Assembly: GCA_030248215.1 (NCBI GenBank)
Contig: JASANG010002908.1
Location: 186,001 to 250,000 of the forward strand
Origin: Enoplolaimus lenunculus
Taxonomy: Eukaryota; Nematoda; Enoplea; Enoplida; Thoracostomopsidae
Length of the DNA stretch: 64,000 nucleotides
Direction of reading: 5' to 3'
Position 1 is the stretch's first letter. The number at the start of each line of letters is the position of its first letter. The position numbers and the translations under genes are program-made. Below the pieces are notes generated by a model, which did no database searches, was not told where the DNA came from, and was given only the letters and a program-made list of their open reading frames with translations. Below, piece after piece: positions 11,936-22,153 of this stretch.

Positions 11936-12510
11936 CTGATATCTTGAAACGTCTCGAAAAAGCAGAGTCGGCTGGAATCCGGCCGTACGTTCGATTTCGC
12001 CGTAGACCGACTGGCAGCGGCGGGTCAGACCTAAATTTTGTCGACAACTGGCGACCTTTGGCATTCGGACGGGGTCAAGTACGTAAACGGCGTTCGTTTG
12101 GTGACGGATCAAGCGAAGACGGCGATTCTGCAGTTCGTCCGTTTGTTCGATTTCGCAAATTTGCAAACTGTTACGACTCGTATCCGGAATATCCGTGCGA
12201 AATGGTCCGGCGCAACTCCGGCATTAACAAACGAGCTGAGTCTTACGGCGTCCCCAAAAGGGGCTCTAGTATCGGTTTGCTTGGCGATATTAGTCGAGGT
12301 GATATAATTGTACGACCGCAAATGATAAGGCTTCGAAGGGTGAATTTTGTCGAAAACCAACGTGATATGGGAGCATCCAAAAATCAAAAACGACAAAGTC
12401 AAACTCGCAACGTCAGATTCCTGCCACAAGACGTCCAAGGATCAATTTTGGGCAAACGCGCGAATGGCCAATCTAGCCAACGACAAACCTATATTATGGA
12501 CCTGGATTAG
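11936..12510 (+). CDS. Neuropeptide-like precursor, exon 2 (RP-x-V-R-F repeats)
   Basis: Encodes residues 39-229 of the precursor, stop at 12508-12510. It is highly basic, with candidate cleavage sites at KR 43-44, RRR 60-62, RKRR 88-91, RK 112-113, RR 130-131, KR 137-138, KR 146-147, RR 172-173, KR 190-191 and KR 212-213. Three related segments lie before basic sites: IRPYVRF (53-59), VRPFVRF (105-111) and VRPQMIRL (164-171). A second repeated block, NFVDNWR (72-78) and NFVENQR (175-181), follows two of them. NWRPLAFGR (76-84) has the Gly-Arg expected for C-terminal amidation; the RF segments have no Gly and would end as free acids. One Cys pair is at 117 and 126. It resembles RFamide or luqin-type precursors only loosely and I cannot name a family. 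Some GC-rich codons set it apart from the flanks. Confidence 0.65.
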
Positions 12511-12748
12511 CTGTTGCAGTAAAGTTTAAACTAAACTGAAACGTTAAACAAAACAAAACGCTGAAAAACGTAGAAAAAAAGTAGCAACTTTTTATCTGAT
12601 CTAAATTTTATCAAAAGCCCAAGAATGTTGCAAAATGAACTAAAAACATTGCTTCGTTTCCTCATGATATAGGGCCTGACCACTCAATAGTTTTTGCGAC
12701 ACTTTATTTAATATGCATCAATTGTATAAACACATTGCTTGTGTTAAA

Positions 12749-12754
12749 AATAAA
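12749..12754 (+). promoter_or_regulatory. Candidate poly(A) signal, peptide precursor
   Basis: AATAAA 239 bases after the precursor stop codon. The rest of 12511-13019 is plain AT-rich flank. Confidence 0.4.
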
Positions 12755-13019
12755 ATATAGCTGTTGTCATGATATTTACATACATTTTGCCAAATACAAA
12801 ATTTCAATAGATAAAACCAAGAGTGCATAATGCAAAAGTGTGCAACTCTTGCGGTTTCGCATGGTACATAAATGTACCACCTGGCGTTGATCAAGCCTAA
12901 AATCACACAAAGCCTTTGAAAACCGAGCAATCATTGACTTAAAACGACCAATCAGACACAATTTGTAATAAATTAACCTAAACTGCACTAACTATTCGCT
13001 ATTCGCGTGTACCAAACGA

Positions 13020-13137
13020 TGCTCGTAGCCTTGGGGCTTGCTTATAACTCAACGAAAAACCCCTTTTGTGCCCCTCGTGAAAAATTTTTTGCCCCCCCCT
13101 AACAGTCTGAGCTGGCTACGTGCCTGGTACCAAATAG
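13020..13137. repeat. Family F element (GCCCGTAGCCA ends), short copy
   Basis: Begins GCTCGTAGCCTTGGGG and ends GAGCTGGCTACGTGCC, imperfect inverted ends, with the GTGAAAAATTTTTTGCCCCC block typical of the family. Confidence 0.75.
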
Positions 13138-13569
13138 TTTTAAGTTCTAAAAACTTGGTCACGCAAATGGTTCATCGTAAGCTATCAATACGTTTTCCAG
13201 CGAAATACCTAAATAAGAAACGAGCTTTCCGCTTGAAATCTTAATTTTTGCACCTTTAGCTTAATTGGTCAATTTTAAAATATCGAAAAATTTGCCAAAA
13301 TACGCACTTAATAATGCAAGATTTTGGAACACAAAAAAACACTATCATCCCCACGAAAAATCCTGTATCAACCACTGCTACACGTGTGATAACGCATGTA
13401 GTGTTAAAACTGAATGATTATTCTTAAACCCTGGCAGTTGAAAACGCTACACGAAACTGTGATCTAAAAAACTTAGTTACCATTTCTAAACACGTTAATA
13501 ACTTAACCACAACATACTTATAAAGAACGAATAATTTACAACCCACTCTTGTCGAAATGCTCGTAACAC

Positions 13570-13736
13570 GTGCCCGTAGCCAAGGAAGGGGGGCAGGGGG
13601 CCCCAGCCTCTTTTGGAAAATTTTTGGCCCCTTAGAAGATGATCAACCTTGCTTGCAAGTCATTGAAAACATTTAAATACCCCTCCTGAACAATTTTCAG
13701 CCCCGCATAGAAAGGTGAGCTGGCTACGGGCTTGCC
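13570..13736 (+). repeat. Family F element, reference copy
   Basis: GTGCCCGTAGCCAAGGAAGG at the left and GTGAGCTGGCTACGGGC at the right form the inverted ends. Between them are GGAAAATTTTTGGCCCC, CTTGCTTGCAAGTCATTGAA and GAACAATTTTCAGCCCC blocks found in the same order in the other copies. About 165 bp, no coding capacity. Confidence 0.85.
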
Positions 13737-14019
13737 ATGACACAGATTTCAATTATTACTTATGAGCTCAAACTAAAGTCGAAATTCGTGTTATGTCGAA
13801 TTATTTTCCACAACACAATTAAAGTTCATTTACTCTATCAACAAAAAGCATTTTAACTGAATCAGATTAACGGGCATTAAATCAAATCTTCAAACAGTAT
13901 ACCTATAGTAAATAACGGAATTATACAAATCATTTTATAATATAGTGCTCAAACACCACACGTTACTTAAAAACTAAGATTGAAGGTCCCCACTACACAA
14001 ATATGAGATAAGTACTATA

Positions 14020-14115
14020 CAACAGGGTACATCCAGAGGTCTGCCTACAGCTCCGGCAAATTTCGCTGACCTCCAGCCCCAACTCCGCTATTTTTCACTT
14101 CCGGTTGCACCCTGC
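14020..14115. repeat. CTCCGGCTCCGG repeat fragment
   Basis: Starts ACAGGGTACATCCAGAGG and ends TTCCGGTTGCACCCTGC, short inverted ends around CTCCGGC and CTCCAGCC words. Same type as 33050-33150. Confidence 0.55.
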
Positions 14116-14340
14116 AGCGCATTGACAATGCAACACATTTTAATCATATTTTTATAGTTTTCTTTTATAATCCAACATCGTAAAAGTTGTAGTAAACTCC
14201 AAACCCCAGCGGTGAATTCAAATCATTGAAATTTAGTTGAGTTCAATATCCTGTAAAATAACACAAATTACCAAGTGAGCATTGGTTAATTTGTCGATGC
14301 ACAGAAATTAATTTAAACATAAATATCAATTCCACATCTG

Positions 14341-14541
14341 CACTGCAAAAAATGGTGACTCAAATTGACTCTCTCCGAAATAGGCTTTTCCTGACTAACC
14401 AAACTGAGTCCAAATCCGACTCCGCTGAGTCAAACTCAACTCCTCAATTTGACTCTGGCGGAGTGGAATTTTGACAGAGTTTGTGTAGTCAGGAAAAGCC
14501 TATTTCTAAGAGAGTCAATTGGACTCACCATTTTTGCAGTG
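14341..14541. repeat. Family C palindromic element, copy 2
   Basis: CACTGCAAAAAATGGTGACT at the left and its inverse CACCATTTTTGCAGTG at the right, with matching AGGCTTTTCCTGACTA and TAGTCAGGAAAAGCCT arms. The whole element can fold into one hairpin. Confidence 0.9.
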
Positions 14542-14797
14542 TGACTGTCATAGTTTGCAAGCATAGTCTGGTGGACTTAACCCAATTCCTGCGTATAGCG
14601 TTAGCTCTGAAAATTGTATGCATATTAACAACACGGATCCAAAAGGATTGGTTTGATCTCATTTGCTGACATGCGATATAAAACTACGCATAATATAAGC
14701 GAAAAACGTTGATGACTAAAATGTTTACGCCAACGACCTTTTAAAAAGTTGCCTGGTAATCGGAAACAACCAGAGCGCGGATGCGTTAATATGATTG

Positions 14798-15100
14798 GCC
14801 CAGCAAAAGATCAGGGGCGGAACGTTTTTCTGTGGGACTAGAATAGAGTAAGCTTAAGCTTCAGACTAATTTTTTTGTTTGGCTTAGGCTTAGGCTTAGG
14901 CTTAGGAATATGCTCATTCGTACGCTTAGGCTTAGGAATATGCTCATTCGTACGCTTAGGCTTAGGCTAAGGCTTAGGCTTAGGAATAGCCTTAGGAATA
15001 GGCTCATCCATACACTTAGGGCTAGACTTAGGCTCAGGCTTAGGCTTAGGCTTAGGAATATGCTTATAATACTGTTCCGCCCCTGTCCTTTACATTAGCC
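14798..15100 (+). repeat. Family A element, expanded TTAGGC array
   Basis: Ends GGCCCAGCAAAAGATCAGG and the inverse of GGCTAATGTAAAGGACAGG. The interior carries GTGGGACTAGAATAGAGTAA and then a long array of GGCTTA hexamers in which the phrase GGAATATGCTCATTCGTACG is repeated, so the array grew by duplicating a unit of about 35 bp. An apparent Leu/Arg-rich protein frame at 14910-15098 is only this array. Confidence 0.9.
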
Positions 15101-15405
15101 ATATGATTTAAGGGCTTCGTTTCAAACTGAATAGATACAACTGCTGAAATATATAAGTGTTTACTAAAACTGTTTCCAAATTTGAAGTATTAAACTGACC
15201 ATGGCACATGATGTAAAATAGTGTACTTTTCGCTTATCGTCACGCCTGAGAAATACATTTGGTGCGCGATAGTCGTTTGTGTTTAAGACGCAGTTTCCGT
15301 TAGACGACGGTGTGTCATTTGCTTCCTGTAAATAGTACATTTTTCAATATTATGAAAACTGCAGCTGAAGTATATTTTGCTAGCCACTATATACAACAAG
15401 TTTGG

Positions 15406-15735
15406 CTCATGTAAAGATCAGTTACAGAACGTTTTTCTGCTGAACTGCAATAGAGTGAAAGCATTAGATTATTTTTTGGTTTGGCTTAGGTTTATACATA
15501 AGCTCATTGTTATGTTTAGGCTTAGGGCTGCGCTATACTCGCTGTGCGTAGCTGCACGCCGGCGCCCGTGATGGCAAAAATTTTGCCGCAAGCCGCCGCG
15601 TGCCGCCGAATGCCGGCGCGGGTTCTCTAGGTGGCGCGCAGCGGCATCCAACGGAGTCCAGGTTAGTTTAAGTATAGTGCAACCCTTAGGCTTGATTATA
15701 CTACTGTTACGACCCTGTAGGTACTACAAATTGGC
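15406..15735 (+). repeat. Family A element interrupted by a family I insertion
   Basis: Left end TTGGCTCATGTAAAGATCAG and right end TACTACAAATTGGCC are diverged family A termini, and the GGCTTAGG interior is split at about 15525 by a GC-rich block ending about 15688, after which CTTAGGCTTGATTATACTAC resumes. Confidence 0.8.
15525..15688. repeat. Family I GC-rich element (GCGCTATACTT ends), nested copy
   Basis: Starts CTGCGCTATACTCG and ends TTTAAGTATAGTGCAACC, inverted ends shared with 46800-46915 and 47515-47612. The interior is strikingly GC-rich (CGCCGGCG, GCCGCCGCG) against an AT-rich genome and lacks an ORF. Confidence 0.8.
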
Positions 15736-16869
15736 CATAAGTTTTAATATTGCAGACGTAAAGAAATGGCTAATTCAACTTGCTTCGTATACATGATTTT
15801 AGCTAAAATGTCAATGTTACGGAAAACTGTAGGATATTTTGTTTCGAATCATATTTCGATACAACATAACGAAACTTTGCGGTTTGCTGTCTCGTGCAGT
15901 TCAGCAATCACCAATTACGCCCGATACTGTCCCAGAATTTATTGTCATAGCTGCTGAACCCAAAATTCCATCACAAATCATAAAAAATTGGCACTTTTAA
16001 AGGCGTCAGAGTTCGGTGCTTTACTGCATATTTCGTATCATTTTATTGTTTACTCGAGCGCAATTTTACCAGCGTTTGCTATCGCAGCCAAAGTTAAACT
16101 GCAGAACTTAAATGACAGTAGGATTATTAGAAAAAAATTGCATAATCCTCTATAAACATCACAATTTAAATTATACAATTATACCTCATAGTACTGTGCA
16201 GAATGACACCGATTCGATTGCAAACATGCGCGTACACATTCATCGATGTCAGTTGCATTTTGAGCAGACACTGATTTTCCTCCTTTTAAACGAACCCCAA
16301 AGTAGCGATGAGATATGCTGCCGTTACAGCGTTTAGCTTGTTCGGCTTAAATAATAATTGCGGTAAATAACACTTGAACGACTGACTGATCGACAAGAAA
16401 CATTTGTGATTTTTGTTTCGATTTAATGAGTAATAATAATAATAATTGAGATTTATTTTTCGCATGCCCGTAGCCAACTCAAAATACCAGGAGAACAAAA
16501 CAATTTTTAGATGGAAAATGTAAGGATATCAGGTGGCTTACAGGTGAAATTAAAACTTTGCTGGATGTGGCCGAAATATTTGTTGACGGCTGACCGAGCG
16601 ACCGCCTGGCTGTCGCTGACAATGGACTTGTACGTTCGCTGTTTACCTTTAACACAAATTTTCTCTGAATACGAATGAAACGGCATTCTGATTAGTGAAC
16701 TGGTTACATTTGTCGGTTTTGCAGCCAAAGTTTCAGAATTACGCATTTGCTCCATAGTTTTGTGATGACCGTAACGCTTGGTGAATAAATGACATTCTCT
16801 TGTGTGCTCGGCGAATACTATACTTTTGCACGATATCGTTCCGCCGGAAATTAGCTATAACAATTAAGA
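15736..16869. other. Non-coding, nothing recognised
   Basis: Only a single family F end (GCATGCCCGTAGCCAACTC, about 16463) stands out. No exon with plausible splice sites was found. Confidence 0.5.
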
Positions 16870-17129
16870 CACTACGCGGTAATTTCAAATGAGTTGGTTA
16901 AATTAACTCAGAGTGAGAATTAGTTATTTCTGGTTATGTCTGAGTTGATAACAATAAATATTAACTCACTCTGAGCTGATTTAATTTCGGATGAGTTGAT
17001 TAATTTATTCAGAATGAGTTCAATCAGTTCTGAAGCCTGAATTCTGAAAGACGTAATTGAGAGCTCAGGCGTTTGAGTAGACGAAACTCATTCTGAGTTA
17101 AAATCAACTCATTGTAATTTACAGTGCGC
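16870..17129. repeat. AACTCATTCTGAGTT element, complete
   Basis: The right end, inverted, reads GCGCACTGTAAATTACAATG then AGTTGATTTTAACTC; the left end is a diverged inverse (GCGGTAATTTCAAATGAG). The body is full of GAGTT and AACTC words around a central GAGCTCAGG. A second copy begins at 63838. Confidence 0.75.
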
Positions 17130-18934
17130 CCCTATAAAAACTTATTCACAAATTGGTTTACCGTGCCCTACACGATTGCACACGGCAAAACACAATGCCG
17201 GGTTTCGCTAAATCGTTGCGAAATTGTCGCACTAAGCTAAGTCTATTGTCACTAGACAACTTCAATTTTTTGTCTATAAGTCTAAACTTAAGGCGAATGC
17301 TCCATTTTAATAAGGTAAAAACTTATCACAAAGTTGTAGAATTTGTCACAAATTTACTTAAAATCTGTAACCTTAAAATATACACTCACTGACCCAAGTT
17401 TTTGAAATTCTAAATCACAGCTAAATTTATTTCCGACAAAGTTGTGCTGGACCTGCCTCGCTTTGACTACAGATTTTGTCGGTTTCAATTGAACCGTAAA
17501 GAACAATATATGTAAGCCAAAACTTTTATGCGAAGTAAAAAAGGTCCCTCCGTACCTTACAATTTTTACGTTTCATAGCGTTTGCCAGTCCGCCTTCCCC
17601 TGTCAGAAATTTTAGGATACCCGCCTCTGTAACTTGCAACCTCTACGTTTAATATTCTATGGCTTGTTATACTTTCGTTGTCTATGATGAAATTTGAAAT
17701 TTTTGAAAACGATTAGCTATTCACAACCGTTGGTCCACGTTGTCCTACTGTGATTGCAGGAATTCAAAACCTGCATATTCAAAAAAATTTTTCGGCAATG
17801 TTTTCGAATTTTCGTGTGACTTGTAAGCGCTGTAAATTATATTTCGTCAGATGTCAATAGACAGACTGATAGATAGAGAACGCTAAGATGGCATATAAAG
17901 TGTGCCGACTGTAGTCTAGTAATTGAGTCCATTCAAACTAATAGTTGTAAGCTTTCTTAGTTGAGGATGCCAAAATGGCTTTGCCAATTTAACAAATATT
18001 ATTAATATGTACTTTTCTAGGCACATCTCACAAAGGAATATATAAATAGCAGCTTACCCTATTCCGTCGACACATATTAATACACATTAATTCAGTCGTT
18101 CCAGTTACAGTAATTCCGTTACGATAATCGGTTACTAATGTAACTCCGTTTGTACGCTGTAAAATTGCCTCGTATCCTTCGGTGCAATTCAACTGGTCGA
18201 ATTTGTCGGCTGAAATATGCTTTCAACAAAGAATAGATGGAATTATGAAGAACTAAAGTTTACTAATGGGTCATCCACTTTATAATGTTTGCGCAGATGT
18301 AAAAATTGTACGCCGTTTAGGAGCCGAACGCATTTTATACCGACTTTGTTTGTGCAATATTCGATGTGTCCACAGATCGTTTGAGTAGCATCATGGAGAC
18401 AAAACTTTTATCCAGGCTTAAGGAGTTAAAAATTAATTTATTTTAATACTCAAGTATTAAATTAATATATGCTAAATTGTAACAAAAAATAAAATTACAA
18501 CACAAAGCTGACATTTGGTCGATCTGTAAATATTTTAAAGAAATTTTGTTATCTTTGAAAATTGTTCGATATACAACAGAAAGTGGAATTCCATGTGCCG
18601 GACGCTTTTAATGTTCGCATTTATATTTCTGTATTGCTACCATTTAAGCTGGACAAAAATATGAATGGGAAATTTTAAATCTCTAAATCTGCTAATGCAG
18701 TAAAGCTTTAACGAAGCTTAGATGTTGGTTCACAGTATTAAAGTAAGTGCCAGAATTAACAATTGCAAAATTCGTAAAACATGGATTGTTGCGACCGGAG
18801 ACCTAAGCGTTAAAAGTATTGTTGCATTTTGATTTTAGACTTTAGCCATTTGGCAATATAATTTGCCGTGTTTCATAGCTAGCAAAATGGAGAAGGCAGG
18901 GTATATCAGTTATTGGTGTGCCATAAATAATCAC
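17130..18934. other. Non-coding, nothing recognised
   Basis: AT-rich DNA between two repeat clusters. No supported exon, RNA gene or repeat. Confidence 0.5.
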
Positions 18935-19320
18935 ATTATCCTCATCCACTTTATCTTGTGCCCGCTGTGTGGAAATTTGCAACACCAATTTCCAACTACG
19001 GTTTTTAAATTCATAGTAGTTGGAAATTGGGAAACTCAAAATTGATCGTGTGGTAAATTGAGTTATTTTAAAAACCGTATATGGAAATTGATTAAGTATT
19101 TAGATTTCAATTTCCCACTACGTACTTTTCAGATTACGGCAGTGGGAAATTGAATCTCAATTTTAAGAAAATTGGAAAAGTGAGAAGACAGAATTTGTTC
19201 AAAACGGAAATTGAAAAGTGCCGATCAGGGCAGGGGAAAATGGACGGCCAAAATTGAGTTCCAATTTCCCTGTTGACATAAATAAATAAGACCGCAGTGG
19301 GAAATTGGATTTTCAGCAAA
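18935..19320. repeat. Family E cluster, copy 2
   Basis: Opens with TCATCCACTTTATCTTGTGC and GCTGTGTGGAAATTTGCAAC, then many CAATTTCC and GGAAATTG words in both orientations, including the pair CCAACTACGGTTTTTAAA and TAGTAGTTGGAAATTGGG. The opening block is almost identical to the inverse of 21205-21262. Confidence 0.75.
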
Positions 19321-19473
19321 ACCGGAAGTGCGTGCGGTAGGTTTGACCTCTGTTGACCTTAATACAGAAAACGGATGCTCTGTAAACGTTACTTAGTGTT
19401 ATCAATAACTTGACATATTTTACAGCGATTTGTTTTGTATGATTTTGTATGTAAATGCGTACTCAAGTGGATT

Positions 19474-20275
19474 TTACTATGTTTATTTTTGATTCGCAAA
19501 GTATTTTCCGGCATTGTATTTTGTTATCACCAGGATGTAACCGAATATTCGGTTCCGTTTCCAGTTAGAAAGGTGTCTGATTCCGTTATAGAAATAACGG
19601 AAATTCTTTTATTTGTACTGTAGTGACCCGAATAAGACGGGAAGTGATATTTATTTACCTCTCCAGAGGGTACGCATCCTTGTTATTCGGTCACGGACTG
19701 TTATTTATTTTCAACCATTCCCAAAGTGTTTTCCGGCATTGTATTATGTTATCACCAGGATGTAACAGAATATTCGTTTCCGTTTCCAGTTAAAAAGATG
19801 TCCGATTCCGTTATAGAAATAACGGAAATTCTGTTATTTGTACGTTGTAATTTAGTTAAGTGTATGTCTCCGCAATTTTTTGTTGCAGATATGCCGCACG
19901 CAATTGTTTGAAATGAAATAAAAATTATGAAATGCATCTAAAATCTTATAAATTTCAATGTATCTCCGCCATTTTTTCTCTGTTTCCGGAGTTGTTACAT
20001 GTTATTTAGGAGTGAACAAAACTATGTTTACTTTTGATTCTCTAAATGTTTTCCGGCATTGTATTATGTTACACCAGGGTGTAACTGGCTATTCGTTTCC
20101 GTTTCGCAGTAAAAAAGGTGTCCGTTTCCGATTCAGTTATAGCAATAACGGAAATTCTGTTATTTGTACTGTAGTGACCCGAATAAGAGGGGGGAGTGAT
20201 ATTTATTTACCTCTCCAGAGGGTACGCATCCTTGTTATTCGGTTACGGACTGTTATTTATTTTCAACCAGCCCTC
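19474..20275 (+). repeat. Three related units of about 125-250 bp in direct order
   Basis: Units begin near 19474, 19724 and 20020. Each has TTTTCCGGCATTGTATT, a GGTGTAAC or GATGTAAC block, TTCGTTTCCGTTTC and AATAACGGAAATTCT. Units 1 and 3 run on into a family G end (TACTGTAGTGACCCGAATAA at 19617 and 20167) with the same CCTCTCCAGAGGGTACGCAT tail; unit 2 lacks that end. This looks like a segmental duplication of a composite repeat. Confidence 0.75.
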
Positions 20276-20364
20276 CGCTACCCTTCCTAGGGTTTAAGGA
20301 TATGGACTCCTATTGATTAGGACTCAAAAATATATTGTATAGAATTAATACAAAACGAGTAGGC

Positions 20365-20514
20365 ACAGGCCCGTTGCCAAGGGTGGCAGGATGACTCAGC
20401 TCCCTCTAGAAAAATTTTGCCCCCATTAGAAAATTTTCAATTTTACTTGCAAGTCCTTAAAAACCCTTGAATTGACCTCATGAAAAATTCCCCCTAGCAA
20501 GGTGAGCAGTTCTG
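20365..20514 (+). repeat. Family F element
   Basis: AGGCCCGTTGCCAAGGG at the left, CTAGCAAGGTGAGCAG at the right, with GAAAATTTTCAATTTTACTT and TTGCAAGTCCTTAAAAACCC between, matching the 13570 copy in order. Confidence 0.75.
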
Positions 20515-20809
20515 CTAGAATATAAGACGACCTTTGTCCTATGCGGAATATATTTTTCAAAATATAAACAGCAAAACTTGACTGTGTATGAGCGTTTCCG
20601 TTGAACATTTGGTAAACATGTAAACAGCTATCGGGGTTCAAAACATATGCACGACTTCAGTTTATCATTTAAATCACGGGTACGCCCGCCACTGTCGTAT
20701 CCCCTCAATCTGCCCATCTTTTAAGAAATAACCCCCCTGGTTAATAATCTCCCTTGCCAGCATCATTATGCCCCCATTTTATATTATTTGTACCTGTCGG
20801 CACCGTCCC

Positions 20810-20815
20810 TTTATT
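20810..20815 (-). promoter_or_regulatory. Candidate poly(A) signal, PAN-domain gene
   Basis: AATAAA on the minus strand, 369 bases beyond the stop codon of the PAN-domain gene; it is the first such hexamer I found downstream. Confidence 0.35.
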
Positions 20816-20949
20816 GATTGACCTTCAGCTGAGCTTTATAAATTCCAATTTCTTAAATTTTGTCATTTTCCTTTTCTTAATATGGGGGAAAATATCGAAA
20901 TTTACAAATTTCAAGATTTTATATTCTTTTAGTTGATAGGGTAAATATC

Positions 20950-21262
20950 GCAAAATGGGTTAAAATTAATTTTGAGTTCAATTTCCCATTTGACATAAAA
21001 TTTTTGATGGATAAAGGAAATTGAATTGTACAAATATCTCAATTTCCCATTTGCGTTGTTTTAAAATCCCCTAGTAGGAAATTGATTTCAATTAATTTAC
21101 CAACTTACCACTCGGGGTTTTGCATTTTGTAGAAGTGGGAAATTGGAAAATTTCAAAAACCCAATTTCCAACTACTATGATTTTTAAAAACCGTAGTTGG
21201 AAATTGGCGTTGCAAATTTCCACACAGCGGGCACAAGATAAAGTGGATGACGCATTATTGTC
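20950..21262. repeat. Family E cluster, copy 3 (overlaps the PAN gene 3' end)
   Basis: CAATTTCCCATTTG, GGAAATTGA and CCAATTTCCAACTAC words, ending in the block GCAAATTTCCACACAGCGGG and GATAAAGTGGATGACGCA shared with the other two clusters. Its right end supplies the last coding bases and stop codon of the minus-strand gene. Confidence 0.75.
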
Positions 21263-22153
21263 TCCTTGCTCGGGCAGTTAGTTATGCTCTTGCCCTTACT
21301 GTATTCTTTGCCAATATTTTCAGCGGCGGTAGAATTATCTACGCTGGATTGTTGAACTTCCATCTTATTGAAACGACTAAACGCGCGGCGGCGCTCAAAA
21401 AATCCTCGCGGCAGCTTTTCGAACGATCCAACTTTAGCTGGCGTCTGCGTCAGATTGACCGAGCCATTGATGGATTTATCATCGATTGAATGTGTTTGAA
21501 CGTATCTCGCGTGTAGTTTTTGTCTGTCGCCCTTGTACGCGAGCGGATTTCCTACTCTTTCCGGTCGTTCGAGGCCTTCGAATTGCCGGTTGATTGCATG
21601 GGTTGCAGGCGATTCCAACGAATGTTTTGCGAGTTCTTTCTCAGTATTGAGTTGATTGGATCGGGATGGTCTATTTCCTGGACTATAGAAACGGTCTCCG
21701 GTTGTTAGTTCCGCTTGTTGCAGTTGAAGCATAACTCGATCAATTTGCGATACTTCGTCGTAATCGAATATTTCGTCACTATCACCGTTGGAGTCGAACA
21801 CTTTTGAGCTGGCGCGAAGGACTTCAGCAAGCGGGAGTTCTCGTACGTCAGGATGGGTGAAGGTTTCATCGTTTTCAGAGTTAGTGAATAATTTCGCAGG
21901 TCTGCGGTGAATCCATTGACGAAATTCGGCGAACGGAACCCGGTTCAAGACGTTTCGGTTCGTGGTTTGCTCTCTAGATTCTTCCGTTTCAGTAAAATGC
22001 AACATTTCCTCCTTGGTAGATGTTGCATCACTGGCCAGTTGGCTTAAGATGTGTGGTTGTTCAGACAAGTTTACCGGCTGTTTGGTGAAGTCGTCCGCAT
22101 TCTGGTTTCCAGCGTTCGAAGAAACAAGTTCCGGCGCGCAGACTGAGTCTGAT
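21184..22153 (-). CDS. Secreted PAN-domain protein, exon 2
   Basis: Second coding exon, 970 bp, residues 634-956. The acceptor is TTTTACAG at 22155-22154 on the minus strand. Its first base completes the Arg codon left open by exon 1, giving NLRSDSVCAPEL; the Cys in SVC is the sixth cysteine of the PAN domain, which independently supports the join. The remaining 310 or so residues are polar and acidic/basic mixed, rich in Glu, Asn, Ser and Arg, with no domain, membrane segment or repeat I recognise. The last 26 residues, starting MRHPLYLVPAVWK, are the translation of a family E repeat that also occurs outside genes, and the stop (21186-21184) lies inside that repeat. A further splice before this point would give a different end; no strong donor forces it. 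Confidence 0.75.

Noticed and set aside
12109-12438. Minus-strand open frames across the peptide precursor exon
   Set aside because: They overlap an exon with matching splice sites, a leader and repeated peptide segments on the plus strand; the minus frames show none of these.
14910-15098. Leu/Arg-rich open frame and similar frames at 31729-31974 and 59291-59560
   Set aside because: They are translations of TTAGGC hexamer arrays inside family A and B elements; no splice sites or domains.
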